A stretch of 64,000 bases of DNA from contig NC_092809.1 of the NCBI RefSeq assembly GCF_040954645.1, positions 130,499,914-130,563,913 of the forward strand, written 5' to 3'. Shown in pieces: positions 22,922 to 34,580 of the stretch (the stretch's first letter is position 1; every line of letters starts with the position of its first letter). A program made the translations under genes and the position numbers. Below the pieces are notes generated by a model. The model saw nothing but the letters and a program-made list of their open reading frames with translations. It had not been told where the DNA came from and did no database searches. The DNA is from Diabrotica undecimpunctata. Its lineage: Eukaryota; Arthropoda; Insecta; Coleoptera; Chrysomelidae.

Positions 22922-25012
22922 TAACTTGGCGACGGATTACGCAGAACGTTACTGAGAAATAGGTTATGTTTACGACCCATGATTCTCCTATTGGTTTACT
23001 ATTTCTGATAAGTAGTTTCAGTGGCGTAACGGTATAGTTCAAAGAATTATTACACAATTAAAAAAATAGTAATATTTTTTCGCAAGCTTTAATATATCAT
23101 TAGAAAGATGAAATTGTTATTATTTTTTTAGTCAATTTAAATAGAAAGCCACTGGTTTATAATATCTCTTTAATTTAACATATAAACACAATAATAATTA
23201 TGACTGTATATTGTTAATTAACAAATAAAACTACGTTGATATTGTCTTTCATATTAAATGGAGGGTATTGTATAAATAAATGTAAAACAGTAATTATTTA
23301 ATTTTGATATTTTGGTTTGATTATAACACTAAAACGAGTATCAAGTATAGAAAAATAGTAACTGAAAATAATTTTCTAATGGTTAATTTTCTTCATCTTT
23401 ATCATCAAAAGAAAACTCTGTACTGGACGATTCGCTGTTAATATTTATAATATTAGGAGCTATTTCCATGGCGTTATCAACCACTATTTCGCGATCCATG
23501 TATTCATCTTCCTTCTTAATGACATGGTCACATCATTTTCTCCACTCATTTGCATCAATTTTATTGAACTCTTCCTCAGCCAGTTCTTGTACGTCAACTA
23601 ATTTAAATGTAACGTTTTTCTGGCTTACATTATTTTTGACTGTAGCCCATATAAGTTCAATCGGTCAGGATGGTACGGAGGTAAACGCAAAGGAATATGG
23701 CCATGCTCGCGTAAAATTTCGTCGAACTTGTATTTTACATGATGGGGTTTATGATATTTAATGGTTTCATATAATTCCGGTTTTAAAGCGGTGGGTATAA
23801 ATATTTTTCTGTATTAACCATTCTATCATTTAATTTTTTTTGAGTTTGATGTAGGCGCCCGCTCTAACTGAATACTATGATAAGATGCGTTATCAAAAAC
23901 TAGTACCGAGTTAGGTAAATTAGGTAATAAACGTTTTTGTAACCACTTTCCATAATTATGTGCATTCATTTTAGAGTGGAAATCCCCTGATTTTGTCCCC
24001 CTGATCCCCCTGACTTGAAGATTAATAAAATCCATCCTTAACGAATCCCATGTCTCCACCGGCATGCACTATTATTAGTCGTTGACCTTTAGAAATTATA
24101 GAAAATAATCCCTTTGTTGATTCGTCAGTCCAGTTCTTCGAAAAAGTATGACCGCTGTGTAAGTAAGTCTCGTCAACATACACAATTGGCCTATTTTGAG
24201 TACGAAAATGTTTGATTTGCCTGAGATATTTTATACTTAAAGCTCGTATTTAACATTTTTCTATAAGTAATTTTCGGTTGTTTTCGGTTCTCCTCCAACG
24301 AAATTGCATTTTGCGTAGAAGTCGCCTTAGAGATGTCTGTGAAATTGTGATATCCAAATCGTTATGAATTTTTTGTTTTAATTTTTTTACCGTGACACGA
24401 CATTTGTGTGTTTTATAAAAATCGTAGATTATTCTGCGAATGTCTCTTGTTTGGTATTCCGTCAAATCTATGATTGATCTCCTTACTCGTTTTTTTCCTG
24501 GACTGGCAAATTGGACTCTGTCGGTATTTTTCAAAGAACATTTTGCCTCTTTTGTTATCCTTTCGATTGTTCTGATGGAAATTCCTGTAAAAGATATGAC
24601 TAATAAAATATAAAGGCAAAGTTAAAAACTCTCGATTATTTTCAGTTCATTTGATAGCGAATTAAAATTAATTTATTGTACAAACTTACCTGTTGCTTTA
24701 GCTGTTGTTTCTTTCGCAGTTTTCAAGGAATCTGCTTCAAGCTTAAAATTTTTGAAATAATAACACATTATATATGATCTCACGAGATTGTCCATTAATA
24801 ACAGAATTAGTCTTTCTATTACTTTCTAACGCCATAATTTAAAGAAACTGCCACAAACACACTTAACTATCCAAAATAATAAGAAATCTGAAAAATAACA
24901 GCCGCACTTCACTTTTGTGTTACGCACCTGACTACTGGGAGAAGACTGATGACAACTACCTAATCCACCCCAAGCGGACTTCAATTTTGGGTTTGTGCGC
25001 CTCGCCAACTTA
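22922..25012 (-). mobile_element. Complete IS630-type element inserted in a LINE, TA duplication
   Basis: The element runs 22924-25010. Its ends read ACTTGGCGACGG at the left and, reverse-complemented, AGTTGGCGAGGC at the right, each next to TA (22922-22923 and 25011-25012). TA target duplication is the rule for the IS630/Tc1/mariner superfamily. The terminal repeats are short and imperfect. It carries the transposase pseudogene below and sits within the LINE at 22180-25280, so it is younger than that LINE. Confidence 0.82.
23393..24795 (-). pseudogene. IS630-type transposase with an intron, degraded
   Basis: Exon 1 (24795-24690) reads MDNLVRSYIMC and then FKLEADSLKTAKETTAKATG. A GTAAGT donor and a TTTTACAG acceptor define a 105-bp intron (24585-24689), and exon 2 continues in register with ISIRTIERITKEA. 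Then come RDIRRIIYDFYKTHK, TSLRRLLRKMQFRWRRT, PIVYVDETYLHSGHTFS (first D), a frameshifted region and SVLVFDNASYHS (second D). The third acidic residue is in IELIWATVKN near 23650, after a single-base loss. A TAA at about 24250 and other frameshifts make it inactive. The second D to E spacing is again long. The protein ends in an acidic/serine tail at 23393. Confidence 0.88.
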
Positions 25013-25280
25013 AGTGGCGTTGACAGTACTTCACTATTGACAATTATTCCTTCATTTGCGTTTGACAAGACGTCCTACCAAATGCGTTCACTATAGAAGT
25101 TAAACAGTAGTGGCAATAATATACATCCCTGTCTCACTCCACATGTTACTCTTATTACGTCTGAAACTTTATCTTCAACTCTCATATTTAATTGCTGATT
25201 CCAGTATAAATTCACGATTATTCTGAGATCTTTATCATCTATGACTTTGCTCTCAAGAATATATTTAATCCTTTTCTTAG

Positions 25281-26136
25281 CAAACCAAAAGGATTATAAT
25301 AAAGTTCAGAACATTTCCGGACTATCGACACTTTTCCAACGTTGTTATTTCCATCTTCAGTGTACCACTCAATTAAGAAGAACGCAAGGTAAAATGTTTA
25401 CTGTTAAATGCAAAAATATGGTTTAGATTTCTTACTTTTGTAGTACTTGCGTAACTAACCGCTAAACCAAACAGTGCGGGGTTACATTAATGAAAACGTA
25501 CTTGAAAGTATTGAATTGTACGGCAAAATGCCGATGTACTTGGATTACTAACCGGGAACCATAAGTCCCTACTCGAAAAAATAATTTCTACATCCGAACT
25601 GTAGAACTAGAGTTTGTCAACTAACTTGAGTTGCCGCAAGCAACAATTGACTATTTCATTGACAATGACATTTGGAACAGGATTGATAGTTCGTTGATTC
25701 GTTGTTCGATTGAGTCGTTGGTTTTTTTTTAGTTTTCATAAAACTAACATTTTGGCACTTGCCCCGGTTTTTATGTGCTACACTGCGTATGAGATTGATG
25801 AAATACAGTAAGAGGCAAATATGTGGAATATTTTTTTTGAGAATAGCTGACTTTAAAGACAACTGCTGAAACAAGCTACCACAAAATAAAAAAAATTGAA
25901 TTAAATTGGGAATTCGTACTATACGTCCAGAAATAATACACATGGTTCGAGAAGTTTATTGTCGTCGGTTCAATTACAGCCAAGAGGCAGGTAGGGGACA
26001 ATTTCAACATTTAAATTAAGCGAAAAACAATTTTTATTTGTCAAATATTCATTTTTTCATTAATTTCATTTGTCAAACATCTTTGCTGTTTTCTGAAAAC
26101 AGTAAAATGTATTTTGAATTAAATAAATTAGGTACA
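25281..26136. other. No gene recognised
   Basis: No supported frame. The LINE similarity on the minus strand stops at about 25280. Confidence 0.5.
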
Positions 26137-26520
26137 TATAGTTCGTCCCAAACCCTTCTTTCAGTGCGTCATAGTTGATCGAATTCTCTTCTGAATGATC
26201 TGAATGAACACATTAAGCTAGAAGTGACAGAAAAAAAACGTGAGTCTGTGATTATTATACATAGAACTTAGAAAATTATGTATCGTTCACGGGTATTTGC
26301 ATATTAAAGCGAATTCTACTTACGGATGTATAATTGGTTGGAGTTTAGAATACGCTAAATAGATATTCAATGAATGATGCGCATAAATATAATTTGACGC
26401 AGATTAGTGACAGTACTTTCACAATGTCAACTGATAAAATGATAATTGTCATTCCAGGTCCAGGTTAGTAGTTTCAGACATTTTACAGTGAAAATTTAAT
26501 TTTGTATTTATTGTCATAAA

Positions 26521-26652
26521 TAGTATATTACTTTATGAGGCGGAGAAGCATGACTTTTCTTGACGCACCCGATATTACGCGCCGAACGAAGTGAGGCGCG
26601 TAATAGAGGTCAAGTCAAGAAAAGTCAATTCTTTGCCGAATAAAGTATACTA
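26521..26652. repeat. Long imperfect hairpin in copy A
   Basis: The outer arms begin AGTATATTACTTTATGAGG and end CGAATAAAGTATACT. Inside are TGACTTTTCTTGAC with its complement and an ATTACGCGCC/GGCGCGTAAT core around GAACGAAGTGA. It is probably a small fold-back MITE; copy B lacks it. Confidence 0.75.
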
Positions 26653-26860
26653 TTTTTTCTTCAAACGTAGCAATTTTCAACCATAAATAGTACAATTCAT
26701 ACGCTATTTTTACTCGAAATTAACTGTGACAACTATCAAAGTCGTGTAGAAGTCATCGGTGGGATTTGCGTCTCCCTGGTTACAGTTGTTTGACAGTTGT
26801 TTGCAATTATTAAAGACAGCTTATTGTTGTTGCAACCGCAAGCGCAAATTTAGTGCGAAA

Positions 26861-27094
26861 ATGGAAAACCTAAGCGAAATAAGAAATAAGAACGATAATG
26901 CTCAAAAAATTTTAAACCCTCAGGATTCGCCAACATCGGGAATGATTGCTGAAAGTTGTTCTCGACCATCAGTATCATCAACAATTACCAATGCGTATCA
27001 AGAGTCGGGAACATTTTTGCACGGTTTCAATTTTGAAAATGCCTCATTAACTAATTGTACTTTTAATATTACTATAAATAAAAATGATGTTTAA
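26861..27094 (+). CDS. Unknown 77-aa frame within copy A
   Basis: The frame opens at ATG 26861 (an ATG at 26759 is also in frame but gives a low-complexity start) and ends with TAA at 27092-27094. It starts MENLSEIRNKNDNAQKIL, is rich in Ser/Asn/Thr, and ends with ENASLTNCTFNITIN, a type of beta-strand-like tail that I associate with C-termini of some other transposon proteins. I do not recognise a catalytic domain. It lies upstream of, and in the same orientation as, the HTH exon remnant at 27284. Whether it is expressed is unknown. Confidence 0.45.
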   Translation: MENLSEIRNKNDNAQKILNPQDSPTSGMIAESCSRPSVSSTITNAYQESGTFLHGFNFENASLTNCTFNITINKNDV

Positions 27095-27283
27095 TTGTTG
27101 TTAATGACATTTGTATTGTTGCTTTATGACATGTTTCATATTGTTGCCATGACAACATTTTCCCTCCGCCGTAAATAAATGGGAAAAAAAAACTGCTGCC
27201 GGCGTAGACATCAAACTTTGACAGGATCAAGTTAGATAAGTAATGTCATCATTATTTGACGTTTGAAGAAAAAATATTTTAAA

Positions 27284-27375
27284 TATGCCGAGATATACCG
27301 AGAAAATTATTTTCAACTAGAAAAAGAGGCTGGGACAACTTTACTACTATTTTCTGCCATTCGTGAAGTAAGTTC
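27284..27375 (+). pseudogene. Decayed HTH first exon (copy A)
   Basis: MPRYTE followed by a deletion and stop corresponds to exon 1 at 37985-37875 of copy B; the GTAAGTT donor is still recognisable near 27369. Exon 2 is absent from copy A. Confidence 0.7.
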
Positions 27376-27622
27376 TAAATTATTAATTAATAAAAATTTG
27401 TATACAGGACGGGACCTTTAATATGTAAATTAAAAATTTTTTTTTGAAATGTTAAAGTTTTTATTCCACAATTAAAAAAAAAACCTTTTCACATTTAGCC
27501 GATTACGATCCTGCAACTGTCAGATTTAACTAAAATGTCATGCAATAATTCTCGACTTTCTAAAATCCTATATCACGTCAAAATTAGTGACGCACTGAAA
27601 GAAGGGTTTGGGACGGACTGTA

Positions 27623-29156
27623 TACTCCCTTTATTGTGTAAATTTTAGTTAATTCAAAAATTAATATCTTGGCCACCCTGTATAAATTATTTTAATGTTT
27701 AATTTAAAAATACAAATTTACCTTTTCTGGATTTATCTTCCTAAAGTCGCCTATTCTCAAAAAAATTAATTTATTCCATAATTTGGGCTAATCACTGTAT
27801 CCTGTCCATGGGATTAGTCATAATTTTGGTTAATCCTTAGTTTTACCTCCTTAACATAGAAGAGTCGATAGGGAAAACAATGAAACTCCACGAAGAATGA
27901 AGAAGTTTCAATATTCCCTGTAATGACGCGTCAGTCAATTTTGATGTTTATTATTATTACTGTGGATTACTTATTTGATTCACAGAAACACTTATCGGAA
28001 CAGTACATGTAATTATGGCAACAATTTAGACTACAACATTAAGGTTATTTGTGTCTAAATTGTAGTGCACGATTATTGAGTTTCGTTCAGACGGTGAAAT
28101 GGAAGAGAAAACCAAAAAAACAATCATACAAGAAACAGGCAGAATAGAAAACAAACAAATAAAATTATCAAATTAGTGTTACAATCTATGTATTCTAAAT
28201 GTTATTCAAATGTTTAATACAACTGTAATAATATAAAAGACTTTTTCATAAAAGTTGAAAAAATAACGTCTAAGACACTATTTCTTTCCACTAAATCTGT
28301 GGAGCTTCTTCGTTTTTCCCCCATAAAAACTAACGTCTCATTGATTTTTTTTTATAAAAAACTAATATTGCATTTTAATATCAAAATTAATAGATGTGTT
28401 TATTTTGTATATGGCTTGTCCCTATTTAATTTTTATACTTTTTGGACGTTTTCTAACTATAAGGCGTAAGTTTAAAGTATATAAAAATAGTGCAAATTGT
28501 GAATTGCGATATTCATCGTTTTTCCCGACCACTCTTAATAACTCTATTTAACCATAACAACAGGAATAAGTTTGATGGAGACAATCATATCGGCTATGCA
28601 GGTTTTAAACACAAAAGTTAATTGTGACATTAAAATACCTAATAGAACATTTCCACGCCCATGACATTTCATGGCTTATTATTCAAGTGGTGTAATTGCA
28701 ATTGTCTTTAAAATGTATGATTATCGGCGGATTGTCGCCATTTAATGTACCATTTGCAATTGGTTCCGATTGATCTTTGCCAGAGTATCCATTACTGCTT
28801 TACGTTTAATTTTCTTATTAGTATTCCACAATTTAGCAGTAATTAAATAAAACGATAGTTTACGGTTTCAGTAAAAAAATAATTTGTGGTGTATTTCGTT
28901 TTTTGTTTATTTATTAGAAATATGTTCGCTTCAACCCAATTTACTTTGATGAGCACATTTGCATTTTTTTACGTTGTAAGCTGTGAAGGCTGTGTTCATT
29001 CGATGTTTTACTAATCATTTAAGAAGAAACACAGTTTCTTCGGACTTATTATTGTGTTTCTTCCATTGGTAGGTGAAAAGAAAAGATATTAGAGGTTAAA
29101 CATATGCAATACAGCTTTAGTGTGAGATGATTGCAATAAATCAGTATTAAAAGTTA
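27623..29156. other. No gene recognised
   Basis: About 1.5 kb of AT-rich DNA with no frame over 60 codons and no repeat relationship to other parts of the window that I can see. Confidence 0.5.
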
Positions 29157-31053
29157 TACAGTGTGTCCGTAAAGTATGGAATAAATTCAATATTTCTTAA
29201 ATGAAAAGCCTTTTTAAAAAATCTAAAACACGTCGATTTTTAAATTAAATGTTCTACATTTTACAATAAAATTTAATCATACAAGGTGATATACATTACA
29301 GTGATGACGTCATCGGCTCTTTTTTAAAATGTAACATCCTGTATTTTAGGACATTTTTAGATCGATTAAAACGAGCTGACTCCAAAAACGTATAATACTC
29401 GGGTCTAATGGATATAATTTAAAAGATATGCGCTTAGAAAATAAATTATTTATTATCAATTGCAACAAAGTAGCCTACTTCTAGTTTTTGGTAAACTGTA
29501 ATTATTTTTAGTAGATAACGTTCAATAACAATTAAGTAGTACAATAATTGTAGTAATTAGTGAATGTTCTGTATTATTGCTTAGAATTAATTTTAAGTAG
29601 AAATGAATTTGAGTGTAAAGCAAAGAATTGAAATACTCATGACTATTGCGTAATGGAGACAAATCGCGAACTCAGATGGAAGTGTGTAATTTATTTAATG
29701 ATAAATATCCAGAAATACCCATCACGCAGTCAATAGTAAGTAAGATTGAAAAGAAATTTCGAGAAACTGGTACGGTTGAGAATGCACGCAAATCAGGTCT
29801 CGTCCCTCTGTAAATTATGTTACATTAGATGTTCTACTTGCTTTTGAAGAAGATGCTCACACTTCTGTTCGTAAGGTTAGTAGTGATCCCGATGTTTGCA
29901 AAACAACGGTACACAAAGTACATAAAAGTAAGTAAATTAAGTAAAATGCACACTTGTACAGGAATTAAACGAGGATGATCCAGATAAAAGAATACAATTT
30001 TGCGTAATAATGATGGATAACAGCCACCGAACCCCTCTCTTGGTTTAAAATATTATTTTTTCTGAAGAGGCTACATTCAAATTAAATGGCGAATTCAATC
30101 GCCAGAATTGAAGATACTGGGCAAAAGAAAACTTTAACTGGATGCGGGAACATCATACACAATACCGGCAAAAGGTAAACGTATGGGCTGGCATTGTAAG
30201 AAATAAAATCATTGGACCCTACTATTTCGAAGGTAATTTAAACGGGCCAGCATACCTTCAGTTTTTAGGTGGGTAGCTCGTACCTACTTTGGTTAATTTA
30301 TTCCCCAGTACAATTAATCTTGGAGGTTTTGATAAAAGTTTATGGTTTCAACATAATGATGCGCCTCCGCATTATGCTTTAGATGTTCGAAGGTACCTAA
30401 ATGAAATTTTTCCGGACAGGCTGATTGGAAGACGTGGTAATATTGAATGGCCAGCGAGGTCGCCAGACCTCAATCCTTTGGATTATTTTATGTGGGATCA
30501 TTTAAAAAATGTTGTTTATAAAACGAAACCTGCAAATATTGGAGACTTAAAAACAAGAATTCGTAAAGAAATAAACAATATTTCTCAAGAAAGCATAAAC
30601 AAGGTTCTACAAGAATTTGTACAACGTTTGGGTTACTGTCAAATACAACAATTGGTACAATTCGAACATTTAAGATTAAGTCACGTATTAATTACGGGAT
30701 TACTTTCATGTTATTTATTATAATTTATTTATAATTTATTAATATTATAAATCAATAAAAATTAATTTTCTAAGCGCATATCTTTCAAATTATATCCCTT
30801 AGACCCCCAGTATTATACTTTTTTGGAATCAGCTCATTTTATTGATCTAAAAATGTCCTAAAATACAGGATGTTACATTTAAACAAGAGCCGATGACGCC
30901 ATCACTGTAATGTCTATCACTTTGTATAATGAAATTTTATTGTAAAATGTAGAACATTAAATTTTAAAATCGACGTGTTTTAGATTTTTTTTTTAAAAAG
31001 GCTTTTCATTTAGGAAATATCTAATTTATTCCATACTTTACGGACACACTGTA
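29157..31053 (+). mobile_element. Complete mariner-like element, about 280-bp inverted repeats
   Basis: The element spans 29159-31051 (1893 bp). It starts CAGTGTGTCCGTAAAG and ends with the exact complement, flanked by TA on both sides (29157-29158 and 31052-31053). The inverted repeats extend to about 29440 and 30765, unusually long for mariner elements, and are roughly 90% identical. They enclose one degraded transposase frame. Ends and target duplication are intact, so only the gene is dead. Confidence 0.93.
29603..30723 (+). pseudogene. Mariner-like transposase, degraded
   Basis: Starts MNLSVKQRIEILMTIA; a frame change at about 29650 leads to TQMEVCNLFNDKYPEIPIT and KKFRETGTVENARKSG, the paired-type helix-turn-helix. 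Later parts read FSEEATFKLNGEFNR (first catalytic position, with E where D is expected), VNVWAGIVRNKIIGPYYFEG, LWFQHNDAPPHYALDVRRYL (second D), and a GRRGNIEWPARSPDLNPLDY box (third D). The spacing between the second and third D is 40 residues. Stops at about 29815, 30045, 30110 and 30275 inactivate it. The last 144 codons (30289-30723) are open. Confidence 0.88.
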
Positions 31054-31559
31054 TTATGCAGTATTTGTAAGAAAAGTGTTTTCCATATAAGCTGTGCTGA
31101 AATGACACGTCATATAACCAATATTATTGTCCGATGTTCAAATTGAAAACAAAGCGAGGTTATGGTATAAACCTTGTTGTACCTGAAAACCATCGAGCAA
31201 AAAGACAAAAGAGGGAATCTAATCGTTATGAAAAGGAGACCAAAAAAGTGGCCTCTGATGGCGGACATATCCGGAAATGTAAATGCGCCAAATTTAAATT
31301 TCATGACACTTCACAATAATCATACAGTGGTGTAGGGGTTCTAATTTATCTATTTATTTGTTATATTACATAATATTAATACATAATACACTTAAAATAC
31401 TTTTTTTAACACTAGAACACGATAAAGTTTTAATTAAATAATAACAATAATAGTCTAAAATGTGAAACAATTGTTAAAAAACTTCAATAGAAAATACAAA
31501 TAATAAGTTGGGACAAACAATAACATCAGCAATAACATAAACCAACTAAATTTGATTTC

Positions 31560-31594
31560 TTAAACAAGGAAAGAGTCTCTCTTTCCTTGTTTAA
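31560..31594. repeat. 16-bp perfect hairpin with 3-base loop
   Basis: Arms 31560-31575 (TTAAACAAGGAAAGAG) and 31579-31594 pair perfectly around TCT. It precedes the LINE ORF1-like frame. Nearby, 31189-31215 and the complement of 31643-31672 share CATCGAGCAAAAAGACAAAA, a second inverted pair. Confidence 0.9.
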
Positions 31595-31671
31595 TGTGGC
31601 CTCTCAATATGGCACTTCCTGTCTAACAATATTTTTGCCCCCACTACCTTTACATTTCCTCTTTTGTCTTT

Positions 31672-32076
31672 TTGCTCGATGCTGAAAACAGTGTAATACT
31701 GCTTTTGGAAAGGGTAGTAGTGACAAAAATAATAAAATTCCTGTTATTGATGAAGGAATCTGTTGACTTTATGTCTGAAAATTTCGATCAACTAATTTCT
31801 GAAAATCGAAATTTTCTGGCTGAAATGAAAGCATTAAAAAATGAAAATAAGCAGCTAAAATCCAAAGTCAAAATACTTAAAGAAAAAATAAATGATTTAG
31901 ACTGTGACAGAATCTCATGCAATATTGAATTTATGGATACAAAATTAAAGGAAGAGGTTAGTGCTGATTCTGTAGTTTTGGATATTGCTAACGATCTGCT
32001 ACAGTGTAATATATTCAAGAAACAGACATTAAAGAATGTACGAGGTACACACAAAAAGAGGACCTGTTATAAGTAG
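31672..32076 (+). pseudogene. LINE ORF1-like coiled-coil fragment
   Basis: A 134-codon open frame: after a hydrophobic stretch it holds SENFDQLISENRNFLAE and KNENKQLKSKVKILKEKIND, a heptad-like coiled coil typical of LINE ORF1 (nucleic-acid chaperone) proteins. About 380 bp separate it from endonuclease-like codons of the same strand. No zinc knuckle is clear. The identity as ORF1 is inferred from coiled coil and position. Confidence 0.5.
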
Positions 32077-32462
32077 TTGCAAAACTAGCAACTCAAGAAA
32101 TAAAAAACCAAATAATGTCAACAAGACTAAAATTTAGACTCAGATATGCTCAGCTGTAACAAAAACAATAAAACAAAAACGAAAATATATGTCAATGAAT
32201 ATCTTACACAAGATGGCAGAAATTTGTTTAATCTAACGTACAAAACTAAAAAATAAAAAGGTTATAAATATCTATGGGTTAGAAATGGGAAAATCTATAT
32301 GAGAAAAGAGGATAAAAGTCCTCTTATATAAATAACATGTGAAGAAACGATAGTTGGATTACAATAAAATATCAAACAAAATGACTATGAATTATAATAT
32401 TTAAGCTTGTTTATTTGGTAGTTGGGTAGAGTTTTGTTAGACAGGTGGACTAAGTACTAAAT

Positions 32463-33690
32463 TTAAAATCCTGTATATGAATAGCCGCTCAATGAGAAAC
32501 AAACTTAGTGAGAATGAAATCTTATGTCACCAAATTGTATCTGATATTGTGATAATAATGGAGTCACGGTTATATCCGGAGGAGGAAAAGTTCTTTAACA
32601 TCAATGGTTATCAGTCATTTTATGTAAGTAGAGAAATGCGAGGTGGTGGTGTTGTTATTTTAGCAAAAGACCTCTACATAATTCGTGAAATTACTCGATA
32701 TGATAAAAAATGTTTTTTGTTCTTTGTTTATATTAAAAACGTCAATATAATTATTGGTGCAATATATATATATACCATGGGAATTTAGTGCAAATGAATT
32801 TTTTTCTATTCTAGAAGAAAAACTTGACATGTTGAATGAGCAGAACAAGACATGTTTGATTATGGGTGATATTAATATGGACTACCTATCAGGTACCAAA
32901 CCAAGAAATGATCTTGGAGTGCTTTTAAAAATTAACGCTTTTTTTTGTGAATCAAAGGATACCCACTAGAGTTACAAGTAATACAAAAACACTTATAGAC
33001 TATAAATTCACCAATACTAAATTAAATCATGAATTTGCAATAGTAGAAGCATGTATCAGTGATCACCGAATTCAAATCTTGTGTAGTCAAACACAGTACA
33101 ATTAATCTTGTATATTTAATAGGCATAAAGATGTTAGTGTGAGTTACTTCAATTACTGGAGAAAATCTTGGACGATTCCAACATTTATTGTGATAAGATA
33201 ATTAGAACCTTCCAAAAAAACCCGTATAAGTTAAACAAAAAAATCGTTTTCGAAAAAATAGTGTCCCTAGTTTAATCTTGACATACTAAAATTAGTACAA
33301 GAAAGAAACTATCACTACAAAAGGTGTAAGATGTACCCCAATAGTAACTATTTATTTCAACTGTATAAAAAATCTAAGACGACACTCACGAAAAACACTG
33401 AACAAAGAAAAAGAGAATTTTATTAAATGGAGATAACAGTAACTGAAAATGATCCAAAAAAAAATTAGAGTAGACTAAAAACGATAATACATAATAAGAA
33501 GCTAACAAAAATCCCAACAATTATTTCCAAACCTATAAGAGAAAATTTACTTATTGATTATCCTAACCTCATTTTTAACAAGCTTAATAACTACTTTGCT
33601 ACGGTTGGTTCAGAACTTGTTCAGGCCATTTAACCCTCTGGATATGTTCCACCAGGACCACCATTAATCAACAACATATTTTCCTCATTC
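32463..33690 (+). pseudogene. LINE endonuclease and pre-RT region (CR1/L2-like)
   Basis: The frame starts LKILYMNSRSMRNKLSE and continues NGYQSFYVSREMRGGGVVIL, then LIMGDINMDYLSG, which together are the apurinic-like endonuclease core of CR1/L2/Daphne-like LINEs; the catalytic SDHR motif appears as CISDHRIQIL at about 33053. The AIY motif at about 32760 is followed by a frame change, and stops then become frequent. KIPTIISKPIRENLLID and NKLNNYFATVGSELVQA match the linker before RT. The RT domain itself is missing, which is the reverse of the usual 5' truncation. Confidence 0.75.
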
Positions 33691-33694
33691 TAAT

Positions 33695-34520
33695 TTCAAC
33701 AGTGTTTTATAATTATTTAAGCAAGTTATATATAAAATTTTATTTAGAAAGAGAAAAAAAGTAGACAATTCTACATGGACACAATTTGGACAATAAATAA
33801 CTTTTTGTTAATTGGTACGTTTTAATCAATATTTAAACAATGATCCCGTATAATTAAACAGATCTTTCATAAAAAAATCCTTTCTTTTTGCATAAACTTT
33901 GATTTCTGAAAGGTCCCAATTCGAAATGTAATACAATACAATTTTTTGAAGCAAAGCTTGTATACTGTCGTTGTATTACTTTTATTCTTTGCAGTTAAAT
34001 CTGAGTCAAGCGTCACGGAACTAGCGCCACAAGATGGCGCCGTTACGGGTAGCGTCATAAAATAAAGATGCTTGACATCGATTCACTGCTCCCGATCAAT
34101 TAGATTCTAATCATCCTATATTCACCCAAAGCAGGTTTAAATCAAAAACTGCATGAATGATAACTAACAAAATATAGACATTCAATGAGAAGTAAAAAAT
34201 TAAAAAATATTTTTCACTGAAAGATTTGATTCCTAACGATTCTCAAAAGTTAATAAAAGTCATAAATGGCATCCGAATAATAATAACATTGAATCATCTG
34301 TTTAAATTTTTATATATCTATTAAATATATATAAATATTTAAAATATATATTATTTTACTATCAAATAATATTTATTTATATTATAATATTAATATTTGG
34401 CCCAAGTTTGACAGGTTTGTCATAAGTAATTAACGTATATTTTGTTAATACGTTAACAGATGGCGTTACAAGCAAGCATAATAATTTATTGAATCTGTTT
34501 AAAATATAATAAATAAATAA

Positions 34521-34580
<60 letters not shown>

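Larger units (their letters stand above)
22180..25280 (-). pseudogene. RTE-type LINE split by an IS630-type element
   Basis: Two pieces of one minus-strand LINE lie on either side of 22924-25010. The right piece (25011-25280) reads VIDDKDLRIIVNLYWNQQL, VTCGVRQGCILLPLLFNFYSE and, after one frame change, NANEGIIVNSEVL. The left piece (22180-22921) resumes with TDGTVLLAKISEELQLLLE (decayed YADD box), NRVCNNYGI, SIGRFEMWCYRRILGIRWVG and a C-terminal GRKIMSWTRNLREW motif. The order and frame across the insertion show the pieces were once joined. It is inactive. Confidence 0.85.
26137..27622 (+). mobile_element. YAGTYYGTCCC element, copy A
   Basis: Terminal inverted repeats of about 32 bp begin TAGTTCGTCCCAAACCCTTC at 26139 and, reverse-complemented, CAGTCCGTCCCAAACCCTTC at 27620; each is next to TA (26137-26138 and 27621-27622). 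The left end is repeated in copy B (36091-39262) in opposite orientation. Inside are a 78-codon frame (26861-27094), a large hairpin (26521-26652) and, at 27284, the decayed start of an HTH-encoding exon that is intact in copy B. The CAGT-type end plus TA places it near the Tc1/mariner/IS630 group; a full transposase is absent. Confidence 0.85.
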
